From NCBI GenBank assembly GCA_030062745.1, contig CP099843.1:15231997-15295996 (forward strand): DNA of 64,000 nt, in the 5' to 3' direction. This DNA is from Capitulum mitella. Its lineage: Eukaryota; Arthropoda; Thecostraca; Pollicipedomorpha; Pollicipedidae. The notes under the pieces were generated by a model that was not told the DNA's origin, did no database searches, and saw only the letters and a program-made list of their open reading frames with translations. Within the stretch, counting starts at the first letter, position 1, and each line of letters begins with the position of its first letter. Below, piece after piece: positions 35,247 to 47,040 of this stretch. The position numbers and the translations under genes are program-made.

Positions 35247-35455
35247 TTATGTTTATTTTGATATATAGACCTCGCCGAAACAAATGCTAAAAATTGGAAC
35301 TAATTTGTAGTAATCTTCTACACACGGGTATGAATTATGGTACTGTTTTAATAAATACACAACACGCTGATCTAGCATCTGTCTGTTGCATCCATTAATG
35401 GCAGCATAAATGGTCAGACAGGGGTGAGGAAAGGAAAGCTGACTTTTATCTCAAC
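35131..35455. repeat. (AT)n microsatellite plus dispersed repeat, copy 1
   Basis: AT runs (35131-35173, 35214-35241) are followed by a segment with AAACAAATGCTAAAAATTGG, CTAATTTGTAGTAA, AATTATGGTA, GCATCCATTAATGG and GGTCAGACAGGGGTGAGGAA. The same blocks recur in order at 38484-38690, again directly after an AT run, so the microsatellite travels with the repeat family. Confidence 0.8.
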
Positions 35456-35689
35456 AGGGCTCGATATTCATCATCAACCACTAGGTATCGCTTGGATTTT
35501 CTTGTTTTCACCCATGATTTAAACTGTAGGTTTTAATGACTGCAGCAGTGACTGCCATCATGGTCCATCTGACAAAACAGCATTTTCAAGCCCTTTTTCT
35601 TGCATCACAGCTGGGATAATGTTGATTTTCCCAAAATATGGGATAATTATCCCTGCTACCCCTCCCCTTTCCTGGTGACATCACCGATT

Positions 35690-36970
35690 GCAGGACAAAT
35701 ACTGCATGGCGGGATATGAAAAGAAAAAATGTCGAAAGCACGATATCAAACGCAAAAGATTAAACAAGATGAATAGTGGCAGAGCAAAATACGAAATAGG
35801 AAAATACTGCGCGGAAAATTGTCAATCAAGGATAAGCATCGAAAAGAAACAATGTTGATAAGCAAAATCTTCAATGACGAAATACTAAACGTCAGAACAA
35901 CACATACAAAGTACGGAACGCAAATAATGAGTAGGACAAATATTACGGCATTTCATTTCAAATGGGTAAACTATTAAACGAAAAACATGGTGGACAGATT
36001 TAAAAACGAACCCGATAATTACTGCATTGTGGAAGTGTTGAAAGCATGACCAATGTTTGAGAGGTAGTCAGTCATTTGGCAGTATCCTAGAATCTTTGGC
36101 AGGATCCTACTCATGTGGCTGTATCCGGTATGGCAGTATCTTTGTCCTAAATAAAGATAAACAATCCTAACCTAATCTAATCTAACCAGACCAAACTCCT
36201 ACAGCAAACCGATAACTTTGCCCAGGGAAAACCGATCACAATGTCTGTGGCAGACCGATTACTAGGCCTATCGCAAACCGAGGAAGCTGGCCTTTGATGC
36301 CCACTCTGGTACCATACCTTCCCATCTTTTGGCGATATTTCTTCATTTAATACTCCGCAGTTTCTCCGTTAATCCTGGTCGATACTTTTACTCTAAGATA
36401 CACTTTGTTTGTTACTTCCCCATATTGTTTTGCCTCACGATATGTTCTCCATTTGGATAAATATCCCTTTTCGATAGTTATCTTTGCTCGATATTTTGTT
36501 TTCGGTATTCTGCTTTCAATATTTTTTATTCGGCATTCCGCCGTACAATATTTTGTCTGGTGACTGGTGCCTGGCTGCACTGGCTGCAAGGCCGATATAC
36601 CCTTCGCCAGACGCATGACAAGATGACTGAACACACGATGTCCTAAGGACAATCATTATTCTATCATTGTACCATACGTACCAATATGCGATACTTCATG
36701 CGTTGCTGCTTTTAAATGGCGTCTGCGATGATGTGATCGCGCTAAAAAGCTAGCGGTGAATAATTCTGGAGACCAAATGAATAATTTCGGTGAATAAATG
36801 GGCAGCTTGGTCCATATCTGGCAACACATTGGATGCAGAAAAGATGAGACATGAGCGGAAACGGTGAGGCTAGTAGCAAAAGCGGTGATCGCTGAATTCG
36901 ATAAGGGAATCAGTAAATTCGGCGAGGTTTGAGCAAAATCCGGTGAGGCGAAGCATTTTTCTGCCATAAC
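35690..36970. other. Degenerate short-period repeats
   Basis: Successive patches look like decayed short tandem arrays: AAAATAC/CGAAAT motifs (35700-35960), GGCAGTATCCTA (36077-36140), GCAAACCGATAAC/GGCAGACCGATTAC (36204-36285), and CGGTGAATAA/CGGTGAGG (36750-36955). No gene is seen. Confidence 0.4.
36165..36186. repeat. Short CCTAA-like tract
   Basis: CCTAACCTAATCTAATCTAA is about four degenerate units of CCTAA, the complement of the common arthropod telomere repeat TTAGG. It is very short and may be coincidental. Confidence 0.3.
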
Positions 36971-38170
36971 GCCGACTTCAATGGCTAATCAGTACGATGT
37001 CAGCAGAGACAGCAAACGAAATGGTACTCTCATTTCTGTGAGATGCAAGGTCACTAGGTGAAATGAAGGGACCAGACTAGACATTATTCGAATGCGAATA
37101 AAATGACTTATACTCCCATTTTTGTTCTGTCGCTCTGGCTTTATAAGGACAAAAATGGGTAGCGGGTGCGGAATCGCACCCCCCCCCGTCGTACGTGAAA
37201 GTCATTACGTCCGCCGAGGATAAAATTAATACAATATTAGAAAACGATAAACGCACATGCATACTGGATTCGAAGCGATTTATAATTCGTTAAGGGCAGA
37301 ATCACTTTGAAAGTAGTCTTTCCATGCTATACAACGTATGTTTAGATTGCTCAAAGTTGGTATGGCCGCCACACAAGCCTACCCCATGAACCCATGGCCT
37401 GTTACATCCACGCACGTATGCGCATACAAACTAATGTGCTGTATTATGCGTAAGTATAAGATAACCCCTAGCACTGCAACGAAGAATCAAGTACTACCAA
37501 CGATAGTGAGTACTTCGTTGGCGGCAGTACGAATCAGATTACACTCTCGCATGTACTGCTTGTTTAACTTGCCTCCAAAAACGGGCATCAGCGTATTCAC
37601 ACAACATTGGTGGGCTTTCAGTATTCGCGTGATTTCTCCTCTTTAACCGAAACGGTTCTCAGCGATTGTAGTCTGCCATCTCCCTCTGACGGCAAAAAAA
37701 ATGTGGTCATGGCGACCTGAGCCAGGCTGCCCGCCAGCCTTATTTTGTTTTGGAAATGAGCTCAATTACACGGAACAAGACGGTCCATCAAGAACGACGA
37801 AATGATTCTAGAGATAGGTCGTAAACGAGAAAAAAACAAGCTCACAAGAGATAGCTTATATGTTATCAGAAAATAGAAGACGGGGAGGACGTAAAACGCA
37901 GCAAAGGGGACGAAAAGGAAATAAAGTAAAGAAACATCGAGAACAAAAAAATAAAAATGCCGAAAGAAAGGTATATATATAAAACGCAAATGACTTTGTC
38001 GTTTTCCAACCCAAACATTTTCATTTTCAACATTCCATTTTAAACAAATCCCCTGATGGCATTTATCCATTAGCCTGTGTTTCACAGCAAAGGAACTTAT
38101 TTTAATTAGTTATGTCCGGTGTTTTATGGTCGCAGTGTTATCAATTTTTGTGTAAATGTAACGTCGTTAG

Positions 38171-38400
38171 GCCGGGCCGTATCAGGGATGACCGAGCGAG
38201 GTGGCAGTTACCGACCGCTCCAGGCGAGGCGAGGTCAGTGACCTTTTGAAAAGGTCGTGGTTTTGCGCCCGCGGCCGGTCGGGAACCAGAGCACGACCGG
38301 CAGACGACTGTCTGACACCCATCGCGACATAAGACTTTGGACACTTGAGCCCAAGGGGCCGTGTGCCCTAACTCACAAACAAACAAACCAGCGCGTCAGG
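38171..38400 (+). mobile_element. tRNA-derived SINE candidate
   Basis: TGACCGAGCGA (38189-38199) resembles the A box of leucine/serine-type tRNA, and GGTTTTGCGCC (38259-38269) is a poor B-box match about 70 bp downstream, followed by a GC-rich body. The overall plan (CCGAGCG ... GGTCGTGGTT ... CGGCCGGTCG) is that of tRNA-headed SINEs, but the B box is weak. Confidence 0.35.
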
Positions 38401-38480
38401 CCGCCGACTTGCGAGAGCTGCCTAGCCCCTCCAGCGCCCCGTCCCCGACCCCGTCCCACACCCTCGCGGAAACATATTCG

Positions 38481-38483
<3 letters not shown>

Positions 38484-38514
<31 letters not shown>

Positions 38515-38690
38515 TCACCCAAACAAATGCTGGCAGCTGGGGCTAACTTGTAGTAACTTTTTACATACCGGTATAAATTATGGTATTGTTGTAATAATGA
38601 TACAACATACTGATGTAGCAACTGTGTCTTGCATCCAGTAACGGACGCATTATTGGTCAGGCAGGGTTTAGGAAAGGAAAGTAATTTAGT
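38484..38690. repeat. (AT)n microsatellite plus dispersed repeat, copy 2
   Basis: Second copy of the family at 35131-35455: an AT run, then AAACAAATGCTGGCAGCTGG, CTAACTTGTAGTAAC, AAATTATGGTATTG, GCATCCAGTAACGG and GGTCAGGCAGGGTTTAGGAA. Confidence 0.8.
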
Positions 38691-39899
38691 TCTGAAGGTA
38701 CTTCTGTTAAAGGTCACTGGTGTATATGTGCCCGATGGCTGTTGCACCACCCCAGGATTTACACCGAGGCTGGCCGGCATCAATTCCTATAACGTGCAGC
38801 TCTTTAGCATAACCAGATGCCATCGCAACTGGCAGCACCTAAAGCTCAGACCTTTCAACAAGGCAATGAAAGGCTGCAACACAAACCATTGACTAGATGG
38901 ACCCTTGAGACTTGAGTGCTTCGCAAGTTGCTCCTTACTTTACGACAGAGTGCTTCGCTGATGTTTTTTTTCGTTATGACGGCAATGAACGACGTGAATG
39001 GTTGTAATGTCGTCTTGTGTTCAGACCTTTAGCAGGCCACTGGACCGGCTTGCAAAGCAAAAGATTAACTGGCTGATTCCTTGAGACTTGAGTGTTTTGC
39101 TGATGCTTCTGCTTCATGATGAAAATGTAGAACGTTTATCGTTGTATGGTCATTTTTCTGCCTTCATCCCATTGATGTCTTTTGTGCGCTATTTTTTTAC
39201 GTTAGGCGTTGAATAACGGCATTCATTTTTGATAGAGATAAGGGATAAACCTTATCATTAAAGTAAACAAACAAAAAGGCCTCGAACCACAACTGTAGTT
39301 ACCCGATGGCGTCTTATACCTGCTCCAGTTTCGCGCGTCGTACGTAAGAGGATTTCTGTGCTCGATAAAATAAATGAAACTTGCAGTATTCGGCTTCTCA
39401 TTTTCCGCAAACGTACTATTCGGTACCAATCTTCGACGAGTTAAGCTCATCGCCCGCCCTTGCACGTCCCGGACACGAACCCGGGACATACCTTTTGACA
39501 GGGCTATTCCCTCCTCGACCCTGCACCTCCCAGGACGTGCTAGTGGGTCGGGCCCGCCGGCGCCGTGGTCTCACCGCAGCCCCCCTGGGCACGGCGACGG
39601 CGACGGCGGCGGCAGCGGGCGGCGGTGTGGCGTGGCCCCCGCTCGGCAGTGCTCATTCATCGGTCGGTGATCGATCACGGCCCGGCCCAGATTGTCCAGC
39701 CACCGCTCTTGCCCTCCGCCGCCACCGGCACCGCCTAATTGCCCCCGTCCTCACTCCCATTCTCGGCGTTCCGCTTCGTTAATCTGTCCTTCTTGGCGCG
39801 CGCCGGCCGAGGGTGGTAGTTGACCCGTGAATGAGATGAGAAGGAACCCTGATAATGATTGGGGATGAACATATTCTCCGCGAAGGATTACGCTCTGTT

Positions 39900-40169
39900 T
39901 CACATCTCCCTCGTTTCCTCTCCCTTTTTATCTGCCTTTTTCTCTCTTCCCTTTTCTCCCTCCTCTTTCTCTTGTTCTTCCTCTTGCTCTCCCTTCTCCT
40001 CTTTTTCTTTCTCTTTCCTTTCTTCTTTCTCTTTTTCCTTTTTTCGTCCTTTCTACTCCTCTTCCTTTTTCATCTATCTCATTCCTCCTCTTTCCCTTCC
40101 TTTTCTTTTCTCTTCTTATTCCCCTTCCTTCTTGTTCTTCATTTTATCTTTCTCTCCCTCTCTCCCTCT

Positions 40170-40246
<77 letters not shown>
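39900..40246. repeat. Pyrimidine tract ending in (CT)n
   Basis: About 270 bp of almost pure C/T sequence (TTTCTCTTTTTCC-type) grades into a clean CT dinucleotide run at 40174-40246. Confidence 0.95.
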
Positions 40247-40247
<1 letters not shown>

Positions 40248-41173
40248 GGAATGTCTATCGTTAACGTCGCCGAGAGGTGCTTTCAGGCCCAAAGTAGCCT
40301 TCAGAAGACATAATCGCGACAGAAAGCTCTCTGAATCCCACATTACGACCATAAAACTTTGTATCCTTACGTAGCTGATTCGTATTGATTTCTTTTTGTG
40401 ATAAAGCACTTCTCAGAAACGTTTTTAAGACGGTCAGTTTTGGTGAGGGCGGGATCACTGTAACTATCTGAGAAACAATGATTTGCTCTTAAAAGTCTCT
40501 TTCACACAAATATTGCGGAGACCGGCATGCAGATGGGGTGGCGATACTTTTTCTGATATTTCTGGCATGGGCCCTTGTGCAGTCACATTCTTATGGTGCA
40601 AAATAGGCCATTGAGCTTTCTGCAAAAAAGGAGCACGTCGTTTGCTCCAAAGCAGCACTAGCCCTCCCTGAATTAAGTCCAGGAACCGACAGGTCGCCTG
40701 TCATCAGACCAGGAAGGTCATTGCACACCTGGCATGTCCTTTTGTCATTTAAAACACATCTGACCCTTGCACTGGTCGATCGAATTTCTGGTCTGGTAAC
40801 AGGGATATGGAGAAAGTATTTAAGGGCTGCCCTGGACGTGATCTGGCATCTGGCATGGCATAATCTAGCTCTGTAATGGCAGTTTTGGTAGCACTCCTGA
40901 TCGACAAACTGCGACAGCAGCCGAAACATCAGCCGTGACCCTGACTGTGACCTTCAGTCCCGGATCGTGACCTTGACCGTAATCTTGACCGACACAGGAG
41001 CCGCGAGTCAGATACGCAACTCGAGGCCGTGGCCGCAACCTTCAGCAGACGTCCGCAACCGCAGACTGCTGATGGCCGCGACCGCGGGCACAACCGGGCC
41101 GCAATCCTCATGACCTCAAGTCACGCTTCGCGGGCAGCCGCTCTGCCCGGGGCCGGCCGCGGGCGGCACGTAC

Positions 41174-41273
41174 CGAGCATGCGCAGGATCGCCTTGCGGT
41201 TGCCGCGCTGCCTGGCCTCGCCGCCGGAGACACTGCCCTCCAGGTGGCTGCCGATGGTGGCCGCCCGCCGGAT
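41174..41273 (-). CDS. Pyrokinin/CAPA/NMU-type GPCR, intracellular loop 3 exon
   Basis: This 100-nt exon is too small to stand out alone but fits exactly. On the minus strand the acceptor TCGCTGCAG precedes IRRAATIGSHLEGSVSGG and EARQRGNRKAILRML, then G|GTACGTG in phase 1. That G joins TT of the TM6 exon to give RMLVAVVIGFFVCF, and its phase-0 start joins GVQ of the TM5 exon. The basic loop ending 'RKxxLRML' immediately before TM6 matches the G-protein-coupling segment of this receptor family. It lies 18 kb from the TM5 exon and 22 kb from the TM6 exon, with a small transposon 55 bp from its 5' side (41328). Confidence 0.88.
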
Positions 41274-41327
41274 CTGCAGCGAGGGCGCACGTCAGGGGAC
41301 GACGCGGCTGCACGGAACGTCACCAGG

Positions 41328-41541
41328 CAGACATGTACCGGGATTCCGAGGAAATGCAGGTCATCCCCGTTTTGCGTCTGATTCTAAATTGACCAGGGTA
41401 AGTGTTGTGTCATTTGGGCTCCGCTTTGCTCCGGAGGGATACGACCTTTCCGAGATGACGCAGTGGCCCGCCCAGGTCAAGTAGAGCTTGTATGCAACAC
41501 GGGGGTAACCTGCGTTCTTTAGAGATCCAGGCAAATGTCTA
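41328..41541. mobile_element. hAT-like MITE, family C, copy 1
   Basis: This 214-bp element has ~45-bp inverted termini: CAGACATGTACCGGGATTCC then ATGCAGGTCATCCCCGTTTT at the left, with the right end reading CGGGGGTAACCTGCGTTCTT then AGAGATCCAGGCAAATGTCT. The flanks TCACCAGG and TCGGTAGG match at 5/8. The whole element aligns with 41902-42115 at identical length. Confidence 0.8.
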
Positions 41542-41901
41542 TCGGTAGGCGATGCTGGCGGCGATGCAGTTACTGGCCGTCACCCAGCCCGGCGCCGCCA
41601 ACGCTGGTGACTCCGGCTGTTGCACAAACGGGACAAAACACAGCAGGAGTACAACAGCAGGAGTACAACAGCTTGGACACTGTGCGAGAGGCTATCACGG
41701 AAGCGCTGCAGTTAAGTCAGCTGTGGTCCCCGTCAGCCAGGAACCGACTCGGAGATCGCGCGTCAACCCTCCGCCGGCACGGAGGGTTTTCGGGCGCTTG
41801 TAGTGTTTACTTTTAGTTTTTAAGTGTTTAGCCAGGCAGGGCCAGTTGGTTCTCCGGGAGCGCTAGGTGGACGAAACGTTGTGTAAATACCAGCACTTCG
41901 C

Positions 41902-42115
41902 CAGACGTGTGCCGGGATCCCGATGGTAGGCAGGTTATCCTCGTTTTGCGTCGGATTCTAAGCTGACCAGGGTAAGTGTTGTGTCACCTGGGCACCGCTT
42001 TGCTCTGGAGAGACGCGACCTTCCCGAGACGACGCAATGAGCCGCTCAGGTCAACGAGAGGTTGAATTCAACACGGGGATAACCTGCATTCCATCGGGAT
42101 CTCAGTACATGTCTG
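41902..42115. mobile_element. hAT-like MITE, family C, copy 2
   Basis: The left end is CAGACGTGTGCCGGGATCCC then GATGGTAGGCAGGTTATCC, and the right end GGGATAACCTGCATTCCATC then GGGATCTCAGTACATGTCTG. The flanking octamers CACTTCGC (41894-41901) and CACCTCGT (42116-42123) match at 6/8. It is the same orientation and length as copy 1, 574 bp apart start to start. Confidence 0.85.
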
Positions 42116-42728
42116 CACCTCGTATCAGTCACTTTGGAAAAGTCATGTCCTTGACATTTACCGAATATTTGAGACTTGTAATTATCATTTTAGGTCCACT
42201 GTAGCCGAACGAAAAACAAAACACCTTCATTGAAAGGCAACACGTTCATAGTCAAGGTATTTTAATGTGATGTTGCGACAATTCCACCAGCAAGGCTTGG
42301 TCTTCCGACGTGAAACTGGCAGGTCTTCTCGATTTCGTCTACGGTTCGAAATCAGTTCGCACCGTATCAGCATGAGACTGCTGAATTTCCACGGCTGTCG
42401 CGTTTGGCAGCATTACGGCCGAACAGAAGACGAACGCCGATCCTCGCGGACGCAATCGTCGCAGTGTGGACCGTAACTCCGTTCGAGTTTGGTCCGCCCA
42501 CAGAAAAAAGGGCAGCTTTGTGCCCGCCGTCGGCCACGCGACCACGGTTGGCCGATTCGACCTCCGTCGTCCCGATACCGGGGAAGTGCCACCTCTGCCG
42601 TTCCGGGACTCAGCGGTCCGAACGGTCGGCCCGGGTCGATACTCGTTCCTTGGGCTATGCGGTGCTGGCCCTGGACCCAGCACTCCATAATCGAACGCTG
42701 TTGCATTTCCGGTGAAAGCTGGGACAAC

Positions 42729-42824
42729 CTCTGTGATATCCAAGCGGCGAAATCACATTAGTGTTCACGTGACATGAAAAAAGAGCATATGATTTTTAAG
42801 CAAATGCCTTCATTCTGGAAACTA
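42729..42824. repeat. Dispersed repeat shared with 46019-46113
   Basis: GTGATATCCAAGCGGCGAAA, GTTCACGTGACATGAAAA and CCTTCATTCTGGA recur at 46019-46113 as GTGATATCCAGCTGGCGGAA, GTTCACGTGACATGAAAA and CCTTCATTCTGGA, same orientation. Confidence 0.7.
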
Positions 42825-43008
42825 CTACAATGGCGACGACGGGAGCTGATTTCAGCGCTGGTCCTCAGTTTCACTATAATAATAACTGTGTGGTGTGCGG
42901 TGTTCAGCACTACTGCAATGTCAAATAGCGCATATCTTCATGCCATCAATTTGACCTTCCAGAGTTTGACCTAGATGTCGGACTTTTTTCCAAGCACGGT
43001 GTGCCGAA

Positions 43009-43440
43009 CAGTGTTGGAAACCTGGTTTTTCTACCTGGTGTCGGAGTACAAATTCTCTTTTGGAGTATAAAATGTCATGCGTTTATGTGAGAAACATGGA
43101 TACGTGCTTTGGAAGCATATGTGGCCAGCAAAGGAGGATCCAGTCACTCCGTTATGGGGGTAAACCAGCTTCCTGGGTCTACATGGTAGGTCACCAGAGT
43201 CGTTGACAGGGGGAGGGTGAAAGGCGGCTGGCCGCAAGTTCAGAGTGTACGTCAGCAGCTGAACATGGATGGTAAACCATCGGCCGAAGGGGGACGATGG
43301 GCAACTTCAAACTCTGGTTGAGTAGGAATACCCGTGTGTTTTCGGAGAGCAAATGACCATTTTGGAGTACAGAATTTTTCTTGGAATGTAAATTTCTTGG
43401 TGCTCCCTGACACCGGAAAACGACAGTTTTTCCAACACTG
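43009..43440. mobile_element. hAT-like MITE, family B, copy 2
   Basis: The termini CAGTGTTGGAAA and TTTTTCCAACACTG are inverted repeats with the CAGTG start common in hAT elements. The flanks GTGCCGAA (43001-43008) and GTGCCGAC (43441-43448) form a 7/8 target duplication. It is 432 bp, shares interior blocks with 4006-4310, and has no transposase. Confidence 0.85.
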
Positions 43441-43799
43441 GTGCCGACCGACAGAGAAAACAAAGATCAAGCCTGGGGAAAATGGCTGCATTTTTTGAAA
43501 GGCTGATTTGGATCCAGAAAGTTCCCCAGGATGAACAACCGGACGCACTTCTGTGTGCTGGTGACATGACCTTCCTTGAGCAATTCCTTGAATTAGATGG
43601 CGCTACTGACTGCTGCTCTCTCGAAGCGCCACATTGGCAAGCACTCCTCGCGCGATACCTGCCTGCTGTCCCAGCGACATCGTGTCATTTGCGTGACGCC
43701 TAACGTGGGTAAGTGCACCAAAGACTGGAACACTCGCGTCAAGCCCAGTGCCGTCCAGACAGAGTTTGACCAGACCAGACCAGACAGAGTATACCAGGA

Positions 43800-45870
43800 A
43801 ACACTGCATTGTTATATAACTCAGTTACGACCAAAAATATATTGGACTCAACATTTCGGTCAGGGGCCATCGTCAGGAGTAATCTAGAGCACGAAGTCAA
43901 AATTCAAACGAACATGGAAAAGAGCGCTCATCAAACAGAAAAGTTATCTGGACACTTTAGACGCTCAAAAACAACGAATATAATATCACACACTAAAGCG
44001 CTGCGAGACATAAAAGGGCCGAATTTTATTCTTTATTCATGCCCAAAGTAATCAGGGATCCCACTAAAACGAGATCCTGTGAGGGACACGAAGAACCAGA
44101 GATAGATTTATGGTTCACGAATTAGATAGCTACCGAATAAGCCATGATAGGCCGCCCTCCCCCCACAAAAAAAAACACGCACCAACAACAAACCACATTC
44201 TGAGAGGTTGGGACGAACCAGGTATATATTTGTGGTTCTCCAAATTAACGAAATCCTAACTCTGAGCAATGCAAGCGAAGTTACTCATATTATGTACTGA
44301 AATGTGTATGTGTAAAAATGTATCGTGTGTTTAGCTGAGGCCGGAGGTTTCTGATGTGTAGAGATTCCAGAACTTTCAGGTCGGCGCTGTCTCTCGCTGT
44401 TGCCAAAACTTCGGCTGCGAAGTTGGTGTTAGTGTAACTGTGTTTCTTGCCAGGACGTTCGTCAACCATTTGCTCTCCTAGGGATGTGTTTGCCCTTCAA
44501 AGTCCGGCTTCCCCCAGATGCTTGTCGTATCGATCTGTTTTGTTTTCCGCTGTCCGTTATCCGCTACGCTTTATTTCTCCGACATAAAAAGTCCCAGGAC
44601 AGCAATTGCATGTAACCTTATGTACCGCGTTTTTTCCGTGTACTACATTTCCTTATATGCTACGTTTATGTTTTTCCTTTTAAACCACTGATGCAAGCGT
44701 GGCACGTTCTCCTACCAGCAGGGCACCGGAAGTTCTCCAGAGCAGAATATGCCAAAAATGATTTCAGTGTAAGCCCACTACTCCACGCTATCCTAACATT
44801 GCACAGACGGGACGAACGTACGATCAAGTTCACCTTCAGACATAGTTTGTCATCGACGAAAAGAAGTGTCATGTAAAGATAACTGGTTTCGTTGTCCCTT
44901 TTACGAAGACATTACCGTGGAGATCTATAACTGTCATGAGGACCTGCGGCACGAGCCGCGGAACGCACCCGATGTGCGGGATACCCGTTGTGTAAGGAAA
45001 AGAGTCGTCATCTTCGCTAAACTCCGTTCATATGAGTTGGCATCGGACAAAATTCGTGCTTCTCTGTTCATTTGCAATGTCAAAACGGCTTTTTTGTGGC
45101 CACTGGGTGGGCCGAATTATCATGTAGGGTGATGGGAGCCGCCATAGGTTTGAAATGTAGCTCAGTGGTGTAGCTCCCATCCGCCTCATCCACAAACAAG
45201 GTATCGAGGAAAAAGAATCGATCTCTTATGCCCAGTATGCTCCAATGAAAACGATATGCTGGCACGTTGTTGGTTAGTTCCCGCGAAAACTTCGAGCACG
45301 GAATCCAAACCATGTGTCCAAATTCTGAAAACATCATCTATATAACGCATGCCGAAGGCTGGCTTCAATTCGAAGCTAACAATACCAACTCAAGGTAATA
45401 CATAAATACAATCGTAAGTGGAGGTGCGCAACGGTTTCCCACAGCAAGCCCTTTGATTTGTTTGTACATGGAATTTCCGAAACGTACGAGATTATTGTTG
45501 AAAACGTGTCAGGAATTTCGCACAATCCTGCACACTGATACCGAACAGGCTAATGGCGTCGAGATTGTTCTCGATCAGACGTACCACAGCAGCTATCCCT
45601 TCATGTATGGGAATGCTACCGTAAAGATTTGTCATATCCATGGCCAGGGGCGTCGATTTCGGTAAATGATCGGAATTTGGGCACATGGTTTGGATTCCTT
45701 TGCTCCAATTTTTCGCGGAAACTAACCAACAACATGCTAGCATATCATTTTCATTGGAGCATACCGGGCATAGGAGACCGATTTCTGTCCTCGATACCTT
45801 GTTATAGAGGGCAGGAGCACAGAATAGGGTTACGTAATCACCGCAGATACCTGACACACTGCTTGACATG
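43800..45870 (-). mobile_element. Penelope-like retroelement, degenerate copy 1
   Basis: Penelope-like elements combine a reverse transcriptase with a GIY-YIG nuclease. Reading down the minus strand: MDMTNLYGSIPIHEG (45492-45869, RT motif with catalytic Asp); QIKGLAVGNRCAPPLTIVFM (about 45455-45395, RT substrate-binding block); RYIDDVFRIWTHG with the catalytic YIDD at 45333-45344; then AVHKVTCNCCPGTFYVGE (about 44640-44570), the start of a GIY-YIG domain, continuing to KVLESLHIRNLRPQLN (~44340). The terminal CCTGACGATGGCCCCTGACC and CGAAATGTT block at 43845-43880 is typical of Penelope terminal repeats. Frameshifts and stops, one just before YIDD, show it is dead. An inverted internal duplication disrupts the middle. 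Confidence 0.85.
45190..45335. repeat. Inverted duplication inside the Penelope copy (partner 45678-45810)
   Basis: GGTATCGAGGAAAAAGAATC, CTATGCCCAGTATGCTCCAA and ATGTGTCCAAATTC here reappear reverse-complemented at 45678-45810 (GAATTTGGGCACATGGTTTG reading on, GGAGCATACCGGGCATAGG, CTGTCCTCGATACC). One piece of the RT region is therefore present twice in opposite orientations. Confidence 0.8.
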
Positions 45871-46018
45871 TCAGGACAACGTTTACTTTATGACGGAAAT
45901 CTCAGCGATACAATGTTCTTACTCCCCACCTTAACCCGCACCCGCACGCCTGTGTTCGTTAACAGACCAGTCCCCTCTTAACAATGGGTCATATTTCAAT
46001 GAAGTTAAATGAATGGCA

Positions 46019-46113
46019 GATGTGATATCCAGCTGGCGGAATCACCTCAGGCGTTCACGTGACATGAAAAGAAAGCGCTTGATTTATAGCGAAATACCTT
46101 CATTCTGGACACC
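46019..46113. repeat. Dispersed repeat, partner of 42729-42824
   Basis: Second copy of the repeat at 42729-42824, in the same orientation, about 85% similar by eye over about 95 bp. Confidence 0.7.
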
Positions 46114-46219
46114 ATAACCTCATTCATGCCTGACGGATACGAGATGTCCTCACTGGGAAGCTGCGTGCATATAGCTTGAACCGTTCGGCGGATTTCCGCT
46201 CCCATTTCCTTCCCCCATC

Positions 46220-47040
46220 ATGCATCCGTTTCTACTGGGCATTCCCACTCGCCCCTCCCCATCGGGTCAGGCCGCAATGAGCCCTCCCTGCTCTCACAAC
46301 CGAGCTGCGACAGCTGCTTGGGCTGACGGCGTGTCACTCAGACGTGAGCGTTTTTACTCGGCGCGCGGGACGCCGGGAACGCCCGAGTGGCGCCCGCCGA
46401 ATATTGGCAGCCGGCCACTCGCTTTATGTTTTTGTTTTCTTACAGCTGTCGCCGGCATGTATAAATAATATTCAGCGCCAATATGCGACCCGGTGGCCCG
46501 CCGTAAAACGGGCGCCCGCAGAAAGTGGCGCGGACCGACTACCCAGGAGCGCGGCCAGACCACGGCCGGGGGGTCACATGCTCCCTCCGCCACGCACACT
46601 TCCCTGGTTCGAGTTGGTGTTTCGTAATTCTTACATTAACTGCGTCTCAAAGGACAGGCGATTGTTCGTTTTCCAACGCAGTGACGGTCTCTCGACCCTC
46701 CTACACAAACCCTGGCGACGCTGCTGCGTCGAGAGGACGGCGTCCGCACCGAGCGGGCGTAGGCGGCGGCGCGGCCGACGCCGCCTGTCGATGCCGTCCA
46801 TTATTGCCGACTGGAGGCGCCGGGACGAGGACGGCACAATAGGGTCGCAGTCGCGCGGCCGCCGGCTCCACCGAGTCAACACGGCCGGCCGCCAGATTAC
46901 TCAATTATCGCCGGCGCCGGCTCCGAGTGGCCACTGTCATTAATGTGGGTCAGCCTCAGTACCGACGCCAATGCGGCAAGGATGCGGCGACCTCCGACCC
47001 CCCCCTCCCCCTCCTCCCCGCCCGCCGTCCGCTCGGAGTG
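46220..47040. other. GC-rich island, no exon recognised
   Basis: A CpG-rich block within the receptor intron. Long open frames occur on both strands with arginine/glycine-rich content expected from composition alone. No domain and no phase-compatible receptor exon was found. Confidence 0.4.

Noticed and set aside
36165-36186. Interstitial telomere repeat (TTAGG type)
   Set aside because: Only about four degenerate units, too short to distinguish from chance; kept only as a low-confidence repeat.
38629-38892. An 87-codon open frame downstream of the AT run
   Set aside because: The first part is the dispersed repeat shared with 35270-35455 and is not open there.
39440-39495. tRNA-like B box on the minus strand (GGGTTCGTGTCC)
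   Set aside because: No A box at the right distance and no cloverleaf; two consensus positions are broken.
39855-40374. Frames of 150-170 codons rich in Ser/Leu/Phe
   Set aside because: They are produced by the pyrimidine tract and (CT)n run.
42339-42743. Overlapping open frames on both strands near 42.5 kb
   Set aside because: They are compositional, with no motif, and do not fit the receptor exon phases.
46344-46943. A 199-codon open frame in a GC-rich island
   Set aside because: Arg/Gly/Pro-rich content is expected from base composition, frames are open on both strands, and there is no domain or phase-compatible splice site.
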